A stretch of 42,779 bases of DNA from Nemertoderma westbladi. Lineage: Eukaryota > Xenacoelomorpha > Nemertodermatida > Nemertodermatidae. A model generated the notes under the pieces. That model ran no database searches. It saw only the letters and a program-made list of their open reading frames with translations, and was not told the DNA's origin. The position numbers were made by a program, and so were the translations under genes. This document shows positions 1 through 9,300 of the stretch, piece after piece (the stretch's first letter is position 1; every line of letters begins with the position of its first letter). The stretch spans positions 1 through 42,779 of the forward strand of contig JAUCBJ010003056.1 of the NCBI GenBank assembly GCA_032718475.1. Reading direction: 5' to 3'.

Positions 1-605
1 ACCGTTCTAATTAGTGTCGTTTCCAAAATTTTCAGTGTTTTTTTGACTACATAATTACGTACATTTTGGTTCAAGCCCTTAAAAAATAAGTGCTCTATAA
101 CTATTATAATGGATCCCGCCTTTTTGTAGCCGCTCTCTGCTATGGTTACGTAAAGTTCTGCTGCACGAAGGCCGCCTCAGACCTGTTAAACTTAACGAAA
201 TGAAACAAATAAAATCACAACTTGATGACGTAAATAACTATAAATAGACCGTTGAACCATATTATTATGAAACCAGAATTTTGGCAACCTTGAACCCCAT
301 TAAAATGTCTAATAATTGCCGTTGGTTTACAGTAAATACTTGATTGGCATCTCAACTATGACAACAATATAAGAATCATGGAATATAAGAGTAGATAGCC
401 TAGTATTCTATCTAAATGTTATCACCGACGACAATGTGCTTGCAATTTATAGACGGGAACCGGTTTAGACCGGTTGGTACCAGATATACTGTACTGTATC
501 ATATAAGATAACATAACAAAGGTAGCCAACCTATTTACCATTACATTATATTTTCATACATCTAGATTGTTTGAGATACGACCCAGGAAAATAATATAGT
601 TAACT
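1..605. other. Upstream intergenic sequence of the 606-1877 gene
   Basis: This AT-rich stretch has no convincing ORF, RNA gene or repeat. It ends at the start codon of the 423-residue ORF and presumably holds its promoter and 5' UTR. A TATA-like ATATAAG lies at 501-507, about 100 bases before the ATG. Nothing else could be assigned. Confidence 0.5.
501..507 (+). promoter_or_regulatory. Possible TATA box
   Basis: ATATAAG lies 99 bases upstream of the ATG at 606. The spacing suits a TATA box with a short 5' UTR. The surroundings are AT-rich, so a chance match is quite possible. Confidence 0.2.
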
Positions 606-1877
606 ATGGTTTGGGACACATCTCCCCTAGTCAAAGGGGTTTGTGGTCAGAAGAAACATCATCATGGCCATCATCATCACAACACACGATACGCCCACAA
701 AGCGGTGCTTGTGTTCTCGGTCCTGCAGCTCATTGGGGCCATGACGCTGATGCATTTGGGAGGTTTCGCTAAGGGCACCTACGGTATGTCGCGTCATTGT
801 GAGTATGGTCTGGGAGCCATGATATTCTTTATAACGGGTCTGCTTGGAGCCATCGCTTCCCAGAGGCGATCCCATCGTATCATCGTAGCCACTCTCGTGT
901 TCTCGATAATCAGCGTAGTGGCCGCCATGGGATGCGTCGGGTTGGGGGGCTTCAAGGTCTACCAAAAGATACAGTGGAAGAGGGGGATGCAAGAATACCA
1001 GCAAGGAGACGAGATGTACGATTACCAACGACCATCACCGTCACCACCGATAACCCCAGATCAGCTCCCGGAATCCATTGATATCGCCGGCGAAATTGTC
1101 AAAGTTGATGATCTTGTAAAGTATATGGTGGAAGAACGCAACACCTCCAATAAGCTGTTGGATTACATCGAACAGGAGCTATTCGAATCGACCAAAGCTG
1201 ATATGGTTGCTAAGCTACAGAAGTTGTTGGAAGATAATGCGTGGATACCTAAGGAGGTCTCTGATATCATTATCAGCACCGTCAACAACAGTCGATGTCC
1301 TTTCTTTATGGATAAAGCTGTTCGAAACGTGGAGAAGCTACTGGCAAAGGGCGAAGTGAGCAAAGATGACATGGACCGTATTATGGATGAGTGGGGTGCC
1401 GATAAGATCGCGATGAAGATTATCTGGAAAGGATGTCTGGGGAGATTGTTGAGAGCGGAAAGACAGGAGGACGAAGAAGACGAAGACACTAGCGAGGCGG
1501 ATAGCGGTGAGGAGAAGAACGACAATGATGATGATGATGTAAAGAGATGGTGGAAGAAGATGATTATGAGAAAGAAGTTCAAGGAAGGTGGGAGTAGCGA
1601 AGGAAAGCCATGGTGGAAAAAGCACCATGGTAAGAGAGGAGGGGACAAGAAGAATAAATGCATGAAGCTATTTGTGTACGCGGTGGGTTTGGGGTTGGGG
1701 TTCTTGCATCTCGTGGTCAATGTGGTTCTTACGATTCTTGGAGCTCGAGGTGTTTGTGGAAATAGAGGAGCGGAGACGAGCAGCGTGTCTACCACAGATG
1801 GGAGCGGACTCTACACCAGCATTCAGACAGCCCAAGGTCAAGGAGACTACCCGGAGAAGCAGCCTGTGATATCGTAG
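606..1877 (+). CDS. Intronless four-TM membrane protein, CD20/MS4A-like layout, charged loop
   Basis: This 423-codon ORF starts at an ATG in good context (A at -3, G at +4) and ends in TAG. The N-terminus has a His-rich patch (residues about 18-25). Hydrophobic segments follow at about 33-54, 66-85, 91-115 and 353-381. The short loops between the first three segments and the long third loop resemble the CD20/MS4A-type layout. That is a topology argument only; I do not recognise the protein. Residues about 116-352 form a hydrophilic loop with a Pro/Ser stretch (143-154), a helix-prone middle, an acidic run (about 286-311) and a Trp/Lys-rich basic run (about 314-350). That loop is longer than is usual in MS4A proteins. 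The G/C-richer codons stand out from the AT-rich flanks, which supports real coding. It could be a single-exon gene, a retrocopy or one large exon of a longer gene. Confidence 0.72.
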   Translation: MVWDTSPLVKGVCGQKKHHHGHHHHNTRYAHKAVLVFSVLQLIGAMTLMHLGGFAKGTYGMSRHCEYGLGAMIFFITGLLGAIASQRRSHRIIVATLVFSIISVVAAMGCVGLGGFKVYQKIQWKRGMQEYQQGDEMYDYQRPSPSPPITPDQLPESIDIAGEIVKVDDLVKYMVEERNTSNKLLDYIEQELFESTKADMVAKLQKLLEDNAWIPKEVSDIIISTVNNSRCPFFMDKAVRNVEKLLAKGEVSKDDMDRIMDEWGADKIAMKIIWKGCLGRLLRAERQEDEEDEDTSEADSGEEKNDNDDDDVKRWWKKMIMRKKFKEGGSSEGKPWWKKHHGKRGGDKKNKCMKLFVYAVGLGLGFLHLVVNVVLTILGARGVCGNRGAETSSVSTTDGSGLYTSIQTAQGQGDYPEKQPVIS

Positions 1878-3445
1878 ATAATCGCTGCACTAAAAAACTT
1901 TGAAGATTTTATGTACATAAATACACTATTTATTTACTGTGTAGTAAAGTGTAGTTACAGTGTAGTTTTTGAATATTTTACATTAGTTTTATGTAAATAT
2001 TTTATTCCTCAATAGAAAATTACTTACTAACACGGTTAAGGTAGTCTAGGGCTCTATCACAATTGAGTAGGCCTACCTGGCTTCATATTATTTATTAGTA
2101 CTGCCGATACAGATATCAGGATCAGTCTATGAGTTTAGCTGATCCTATCAGTGACTGACACTCATCGTTCTGTTACTGATGCACCACTGTACGACTGTGA
2201 CTGTACCGATATAGGAGTTCCGGTACACGTCATTGTGCGACCAGTGCTGTTCTGTACCGATATAGGAGTTCCGGTACACGTCATTGTGGGACCAGTGTGC
2301 TGTTCTGTAGCGAATAAATACCGTGATCTTAAAGTAGGCTTATTTATTCAATTATGGAATAAATTTACGTAAATTTAGCATTATAGAGTACTTTATTTGC
2401 CTTGCTTCGCTCTGTTGTACAATATACCTATAAAGTTGCTTTGCACAATATGTTTGTTAATGTTAATATTTTCTTTAATGATGTATACAGTACAGACTAT
2501 AGCTATAGTAATCACTATACCTTGCGAAGGAACACGACCGGTTAAAAACACATTGATACGAATTTAACATCTATTGTGACCAAATTCAACAATTTCAGCA
2601 TTTCGAATTTGACGATTTCTTCGAAAAACTAAAAAATATTTCTCTCAAGGTATTAAACAGATTTTGCAAAGTTCCGGCGGAATTTACAAATTAATTATTA
2701 AACAATTTATAAATGTTATATTAAATGGAAATTGTTTTTTTTTTGAGATACAGTATTTGTTTTCGTCTGAGTCAAACCTAATATGCTAAAAAGGTATGCA
2801 TGCATTAAAGTTGCTGCATAAATGCATACAGCATAAATTACTAAGCTCCTTTGGTTGTGCTAGAAATAATTGTTATCGTCGCAAATATAACACTCCCCCC
2901 ATCTTTACACTGTTAGCTTGACTGCAGTTCATGGGAACTAAAAATGTTACGCATGTCTTCTTTATGTGTGTTTGTTATTACTACACGGTATTACTTGCAA
3001 AGCTAAACCTGGAGGAGCAAAAGTCGTCAAGTTTCGAATAGGTAGTGATTTTATTTCAGGTTTAGATAAGATAGCCGACCCTCTGAAAAAATGTAGTAAC
3101 AATTCTGTAACCCGGCCAACCGCAAATATTTAAAAATAGATTTAAAAATTTTAATTTACGTTTTAGGCCTACCTAACCTACCGATATTTATTTAAAGTTA
3201 TTGATATCAATATTTTTTTCGTTGTCTTACTTTCATTCATATCTTCTTTGTGGTTCCAACTTTTACGAAATTAATAAACTATATAAATAAAATTCTTTGC
3301 TCTTTGCTAAATATTTTATTATGTTTAATATATTATATGCCGGTACATTTAATAAAACTAAATAAACTAAATATTAGCGATATTTAGGCTTGAGTTGCTT
3401 TTGTAATCAGCTAAAAACACACTATTATTTTTCTGTTGCAGTAAT
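1878..3445. other. Intergenic, AT-rich; 3' flank of the four-TM gene
   Basis: This stretch holds the presumed 3' UTR of the 606-1877 gene and then unassigned sequence. Candidate poly(A) signals are AATAGA (about 2010) and AATAAA at 2313-2318; neither is compelling. Apart from the 51-bp duplication at 2201-2304, I see no ORF, RNA gene or transposon end. Confidence 0.4.
2201..2304. repeat. 51-bp direct tandem duplication, two copies
   Basis: Two adjacent copies begin with CTGTACCGATATAGGAGTTC, at 2201 and 2252. They differ by one substitution and a 2-bp TG insertion in the second. The motif contains a short palindromic part around CCGGTAC. An ORF of 73 codons runs through it only because 51 is divisible by three. 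Confidence 0.85.
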
Positions 3446-4051
3446 GGAGCGTTCATAAAGTATGTCACGCAAATGTTCTCGATTTTTGATGCCCCTCCCC
3501 CGCTGTTACAAAGTGTCATTCAAGCTCGACCACCTCCACCTTCTGGCACATTTAGTAAATGTGTAATACCCCCCCCCCCCCCCCCCATCCTCCCAGATCA
3601 AATATATTTGATGTCAATAATACACAATGTTTGTTATACTGTACCACAATACAAACGAAATAAATGTTACAGTCCTGGTCTTTATTTACACGTTCGAACA
3701 GTACCTAGTATAATGATGGACAGTACGAATCGTAGGGAATTAATTAGATATCCAAAATATTTTAATGAAGCAGCTTTTTATAGCTAGGAACTAACTGCCT
3801 GATTTCTGAATATTGAAGCAAAGTTATGCATAAACTTTTTAACGTTTTATTAATGTTAAGGAAAGTTACCCACTGATCTACAAACGTGTAAAGTGAAAGT
3901 CAAGCTAACATTAAGGCATAGAGAACATCGCCGTGTCCGTCAAAAAGTCGAGACCCCCCCCCCCCCCCCCCCCCCTTTGTCACAAAATGTCATGCATCGA
4001 CCCCCCCCCCCCCCCCCCCCCCTAGTGCGTGACATACTTTATGAACGCTCC
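3446..4051. mobile_element. MITE-like element with perfect 25-bp terminal inverted repeats
   Basis: The left end (3446-3470, starting GGAGCGTTCATAAAG) is the exact reverse complement of the right end (4027-4051). Further inside, an imperfect inverted match (around TCTCGA and TTTTTGA) occurs near both ends. The roughly 606-bp element has no transposase and contains three long poly-C runs (about 3570-3587, 3954-3975, 4002-4022). Flanks read GTAAT on the left and TTACC on the right. No clear direct target-site duplication is visible, so the superfamily is undetermined. A 104-codon ORF inside (3473-3787) is a poly-C artefact. Confidence 0.85.
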
Positions 4052-4458
4052 TTACCACTGTAGTAGTTAGAGAAAGGTAAATTATATTACGAGATATATT
4101 GATATATTCGCTCTACTTTGTACACCACCGTTTCGTGTTTCTCTTGTAATTTGTACCGATATTTCACAAGCATTCCCATTAAATATTGAAACTTAATCTA
4201 TACTGTACGTAACTAATTTTTAGAAATCACCTCATTCTGGGTCACCATCACCACTTTTCCATCTTGAGATGTCACCCTTACCATTTTTGTGAGAGTTATT
4301 ATGGTTTCGAGTCGCCTGTGCCACAAATCAACTCGCTCTGGAATACGATAGCTGTTGGATGTGTTCGAGGGAGCAGATTCAATTGAAGGTGTTTCCGAAT
4401 AACCTGCCGTGCCACTCTGTGGATGTGTGAAGTGCCACAATATTATCATACCATATCA
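4052..4458. other. Intergenic; contains one possible orphan minus-strand exon
   Basis: On the minus strand an acceptor-like ...CATCCACAG precedes a 68-codon open stretch (4416 down to 4213) that ends in TAG. Its codon use looks coding-like (peptide ending NEVISKN). I do not recognise the peptide and see no partner exon, so it is noted but not called as a gene. Confidence 0.25.
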
Positions 4459-4770
4459 TCTCAGCCTAGACTGAGAACACTCCCCAGTTATCTCAGCCAA
4501 GGCTGAGAAGACTCCCCTTAGGCTGAGATAACTCCCCTAATTGAGTTATAATTCATATCGAAATCCGTACCTGTGTTATTTTCGTATATTGCAAAAATAA
4601 AACTGTAACCTATGTTATTGATATATCATTTTGTTTTGATTAGAAAAGCTCGCCACTGTAACCTGCTCCTTTCCGTTAATTAAGAAATCTAGGGAGAAAA
4701 CTGGGGAGTGTTCCCAGCCTAGGCTGAGAAGACTGGGGAGTCATATTGGGTGGGGAGTTATCTCAGCCTG
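4459..4770. mobile_element. Inverted-repeat element (MITE-like) with CTCAGCC/ACTCCCC motifs
   Basis: The left arm (4459-about 4542) and right arm (4701-4770) are imperfect reverse complements. Both are built from the motifs CTCAGCCTAG, CTGAGAA and ACTCCCCAG. The arms are themselves internally repetitive, with short palindromes such as AGCCTAGGCT. A unique AT-rich spacer of about 155 bp separates them and there is no ORF. This is either a small non-autonomous transposon or a foldback repeat. No clear target-site duplication was found. Confidence 0.6.
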
Positions 4771-5688
4771 TTACACCGGCCTATGTCCTGTATGTAAACT
4801 GGAAATTAAAACCTTTACTCCAAACGTTCCGTAATATCCAGCACAAATCCAATCCTGTAGCGCTGAATTTGAGAGAAACATGACGTCACAGGAAAGACCT
4901 TGTAACGCCTCAAACGTAACTTACACTTACTGTAAAGGTACCCTTGTTGTATGAACAGTTTTACACTTACAACGTTACAGGGTGGACAAAACCTCGGTTT
5001 ATTACAAATGTATTTAAAATCAATTTCTAACCTAATATAGCCCAAGCCCAGTAGTGGTTAGAGGAACACGTATATCGCCTCTATTAGATTGGCCAGGATC
5101 TCTGCTCTCTGTGGAGATATTGATTATACTACTGTGGGATACAAAATTGTATAAATTGCCATGGTTTTCAAAAAAAGAAAACAGACAACCGAAGCCGAGG
5201 GGACACGAAGGCTTATCTTTCGATAGCTGCTACCCGATGGTAGGGGTGGCATGACATAATAGTAGGTCATGGGGATTGGCACAACTCCTATCCCAAGTTT
5301 TGCCCCAGTAATTCAACCGGTGCTAATTAATGGTTTTATAGTATTTTATTGAAGAGTAAATTTTGCTACAACATTTTTGTCCATCATAATATTCACTGTT
5401 GTGGCCTGTATATTTCAATATTTTTTATTGCGCCTGGATGGGAGATGTCGGTATTTCTACTAGTAATTAGCGTATAAGTTTCATTTCTTGCTGCACCCCC
5501 TGTCGAAGTTTTGTATAGGCCTAATTGCAGTCGTGTCGTGTCATCATCACCATTATAGAACTCATTTATCTTTAAAACTATTTTAATGAAAACAAAATAC
5601 ATCCAATGATTAAATACAAATATTTGAATAAATACATATTTGATTACATACAAATTGCACGGACTTCGATGGAGTGATACCGAATCTT
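4771..5688. other. Intergenic between the inverted-repeat element and the RRM1 3' end
   Basis: The short ORFs here (minus 4815-5045, plus 5054-5254) lack coding character. The part at about 5046-5340 has locally higher GC and looks like an old dispersed element, perhaps a SINE, because GTAGTGGTTAGAGG at its start resembles a tRNA-type head. Neither a B box nor a tail could be confirmed. The rest is AT-rich with nothing recognisable. Confidence 0.3.
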
Positions 5689-5694
5689 TTTATT
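5689..5694 (-). promoter_or_regulatory. RRM1: Candidate RRM1 poly(A) signal (AATAAA)
   Basis: TTTATT on the plus strand reads AATAAA on the RRM1 strand, about 400 bases after the stop codon. An ATTAAA lies just before it (about 5704-5709). No canonical signal occurs nearer the stop, which would make the 3' UTR roughly 400 bases. In AT-rich sequence the signal could be fortuitous. Confidence 0.35.
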
Positions 5695-6097
5695 ATTAAA
5701 TGTTTTAATTGCCGGAAAACTAACAGAATATTAAAACGAACTGATATACATCAGATTAACAGATAACTTGTTCCATAAAAAATATAATATCATGCCTTAG
5801 CTCATCATCCTATGTCTGCATAGTTACAGAAAACACGAAAGGGGCATGAAAAAAAGTAAATAAATAATTTGTCGTACTCAAAGGAGAGAAATAGTTAAAC
5901 TCTATACCTACACATAAAACTACCAGTATACGATATTGCAACTACCTTCTAACACAACCTATTGCATAGATATATAGCTGTAACCTCGGTTACCGAATAT
6001 TCTTCCGTTGTAACAACAGTTGTTACCTAGTATACAACAGCTGTATCCCCAGTTAAACACAGTTAGTTACACAGAGTACTGAGCTAAACCAATGTCT

Positions 6098-6363
6098 CTA
6101 TCCACTACACATCATACAGTTCTCGCGATTCTCCAACGAGCACGCCGCCACTCTGTCCTGCAGTATCGCATCCATGTCCGCTTTGGTTGGCGACAACGCT
6201 GACTTTGACAGCTGCGGAGGCTCACCGCTACCTTCCTCCGCAGTTTCCTTAGCAACAACAGCCTCTCCGTTGTCTGCCGTACCCGATTGTACCTGTAGTT
6301 TTTGTTTGTTAACCGTGAATTGTATCGCGTTGACGGCGGGCTTCGTACGAAGGTAGTACATTC
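6098..6363 (-). CDS. RRM1: RRM1 terminal exon: Tyr-Tyr radical path and CxxC tail
   Basis: The acceptor CCCTTCACAG precedes GA ATG TAC TAC. The split Gly735 codon is completed, then MYYLRT gives Y737/Y738, which relay the radical between subunits. After NKQKL the tail is a Glu/Ala/Ser/Pro-rich linker about 30 residues longer than in human RRM1. It then rejoins the family at CSLENRE and ends in CMMCSG and TAG. The terminal CxxC pair re-reduces the active site and is itself reduced by thioredoxin or glutaredoxin. The linker is normally flexible and variable, so the insertion is unlikely to impair activity. Confidence 0.95.
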
Positions 6364-9300
6364 CTGTGAAGGGAAAGGTTGACAAACAATCGGATTGACC
6401 AGCTATTCTAGAATGATGATTAATTAGTTAATGATGAGCTGGAGTGTACACAGACGGCTCTGGCTCAAACTGCTCAAACTCACAAAAAGGGGCCAAAAAA
6501 ATATTTTTTGTAAAAAAAAAGTTTCCAAAACAAATGAATAAATGAAAAAATGAGAAAAACAGATGTCCATTCCTGTAACACTTGTCCCACAATGTAACGC
6601 CCTATATCAGCCAATCAGAGCCCTTGAATGGTGATTTCCGATGCCTGTAACAATTTGTCCCACCATGTAACACCAGTTGTAATTACACTGATATGTTAAA
6701 TTAACCTAGATTTCGTCTCTGAGTGGGAGCTATGCAGCCATTCCTGATCCCAGTAACACCTCGCAATAAAGCTTATTTGAAAATATAATCAATCATAATA
6801 AATCTTTTTTATGGTCCCCATCTCAGGAAAAATGATAAAATATGATAGTTTATCAAATAAACATCAAGAGTTTATTAAAACATTTTAACAATGTGACGTA
6901 CCTATATTTCGTCGCTTAAGAACCTAAAGGCCCTAAATCAAATTTTGACCAAAAAATAAAGTTAGGTCCTTTAGGTACTTTAGTGACGATTTATATGAAA
7001 ATTCACAAAATATGACGAGTTTATTACCGAGTTTATAACTTCACTATAGCAGATCAGTTAGACAAAACCTGGAAATTGTTTATGAGTTCATCTCCACCCT
7101 CCACAGATCCTCCTGTACTTCCCACAGTGGCAGTATGATTTTTTGTGCATCTGTTGGACCATAAAATTATCTTCAAATATAACTTTACTAGGTTCCAAAA
7201 AAAAAACATCATTCTAAAATTAAGTCGAATCGTGTGGGAAACGTTTTTGGCCACTTTTTGTGAGTTTGGGCCTACTAACACTCGAGATGTTCAAATACTC
7301 ACCTGTTTTTAATCCCAAATTCCAGCCGTAGAAGTGCATGGAAGTTAGTTTCCCATAGTTGGGTTTGGCGATATGAATGTTTAGACTTTGACTCTGATCA
7401 ATGAATGCTCCACGGTCAGCTGCCATCTGTATAATATCCCGTTGGGACACCTCCCATACTGTCCGGTATAACTAAAGGAAAGACAAAGTGTACAGTTCGT
7501 GTAATATTTATAGCTATTTATTAGGGATGTGCCGGATTGACTATTTTCAAACCGGCCAGGCCGAAGTCGGAGCCGGATTCGTAAAAAAAAGTCCGGAATT
7601 TTTTTTATATATCACCACTTTTTTCCTTGAATCAGCTATATGGTACCTTTGTGCATGAACAGAACTGGAGGGAGGGAGGGTACCACGTCATTTGGTCCTT
7701 AGGGCGTTAGGTCCTGCATTGATAGATGACGTGCTGGATCATTATCAGCAAGGTGATAATGACCGATGATAAGGACGTTGACTTTAATATAATACTTCCG
7801 ATGATAAGGACGTTGACTTTAATATTAATTAAGTAAGTAAAAGTAGATAAGTAAGTATAAGTCAATTATCCCAACTAAATGGGACGAGAAGAGCGTTTTA
7901 CGTTGGTGGGCTGCAAATAAGGAATAATTTCCTAATTTACAAATACTCCAGCATATCTCCTGCATCTTCAATTTATTCCGAGCGAATATTTGTAGAGGCT
8001 GGTAATGTATTTGATGAGAATCGCTCTCGTCTACTTTCAGATGGTGGAGAGAAACTAATATTTTTGTGCCATAACTTACGCCGATTTGATATAATGGATT
8101 GATTTGATAATTGATTTGATAAATAAAGTGCAAATTGAAAAATAGAACGAAGTAATACAGTAGCTGTAGTTTTTTTATAATCTCTGAGTTAAATTGGATT
8201 TACTAGAGTTTCTAAATTGCCTGTCGAATAATATATAAAGTGGTCGGTCATTCACGGTGGTAAGCTTAATTAGTATATGGACATACATGTACTCTTTATT
8301 ATATATATATTAAGTGTTAGTGAGGCTGAGCCCAACCAAATACAAATATTCTTGGTAAAAAGTCAGCTCAGCTCGAAAGCTCAAAAAGTCAATCAGCTCA
8401 GTATGTAGATAGTCATAAAATTATAGCTCTGCTTTTTAGACTTTATCATTATTCATAATATGAATGAATATGACACAAACTATGAAAAAACTGTATTGTA
8501 TTCCATTGTATTTGCTTATGTTTAAATTTAAAAGAAAATTTATTTTGATGGTTTTTTTTTCGAAAATTTACCTTAATTGTAAATTTTGTCAACAATTAGT
8601 TGATATTGAAGTCCGGCCAAAAATTTAAATCCGGCCGGAGCCGGAACCGGATCTTTTTCTCAAAATCCGACCGGAATTCCGGCCCGGCCGGATATCCGGC
8701 ACACCCCTACTATTTATAATATATCTAAAATATCCGTTGAATTTGGATCAGATTGTGTAGTAAATGGACCGCGATGTAAGTTAGGAGGTTAACGCTGCGT
8801 TTCTGTAGGGTGATGCTTGTTACCTGTTTGATATCGTCGGGTATCCCTTGTATATTCTGAATAGATCCATTGTGATGAACCAACTCGTTCTGCATGTCGT
8901 TGGTCCATAGACCCCTCTCTACAAGGTCCTTAAGGAGATGATGATTAACGCATTGGAACTCCCCACTGAGCACCCGACGACTGTATATGTTGCTGGTGTA
9001 GGGTTCTATGCTCTCGTTGTTCCCCAGTATCTGTGCTGTAGACGCTGTAGGCATCGGGCTCAGCAGCAGACTGTTCCGGATCCCGTGTTCAGAAATTTTG
9101 GCGCGTAGAGAGTCCCACTCCCATAGCGCGGATGGCTTAACATTCCACATATCGTGTTGGAGAATCCCTAAAGTGAAAAATAATCCCTAAAGTGAAAAAT
9201 AATTCCTATGGGCCCACTTTTTGACCAATTATTTGACCATGTTAATTGCTAATATCATGAGGTTTTTTTGTTTTAGAATATAAGAAGTGAGAAATCCATA

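Noticed and set aside
627-1795. Minus-strand ORFs opposite the four-TM gene (133, 210 and 96 codons)
   Set aside because: Their His/Ser/Leu-rich composition mirrors the His-rich and acidic codons of the plus-strand gene. They are shadows.
3473-3787. Pro-rich 104-codon ORF
   Set aside because: It lies inside the MITE and depends on poly-C runs of uncertain length.
5393-5653. 86-codon minus ORF near the RRM1 3' end
   Set aside because: It has low-complexity AT-rich codons, no homology that I recognise and lies in probable downstream flank.
6174-6356. 60-codon plus-strand ORF, and similar plus ORFs at 9008-9190 and 16752-16943
   Set aside because: They lie opposite RRM1 exons and have no independent support.
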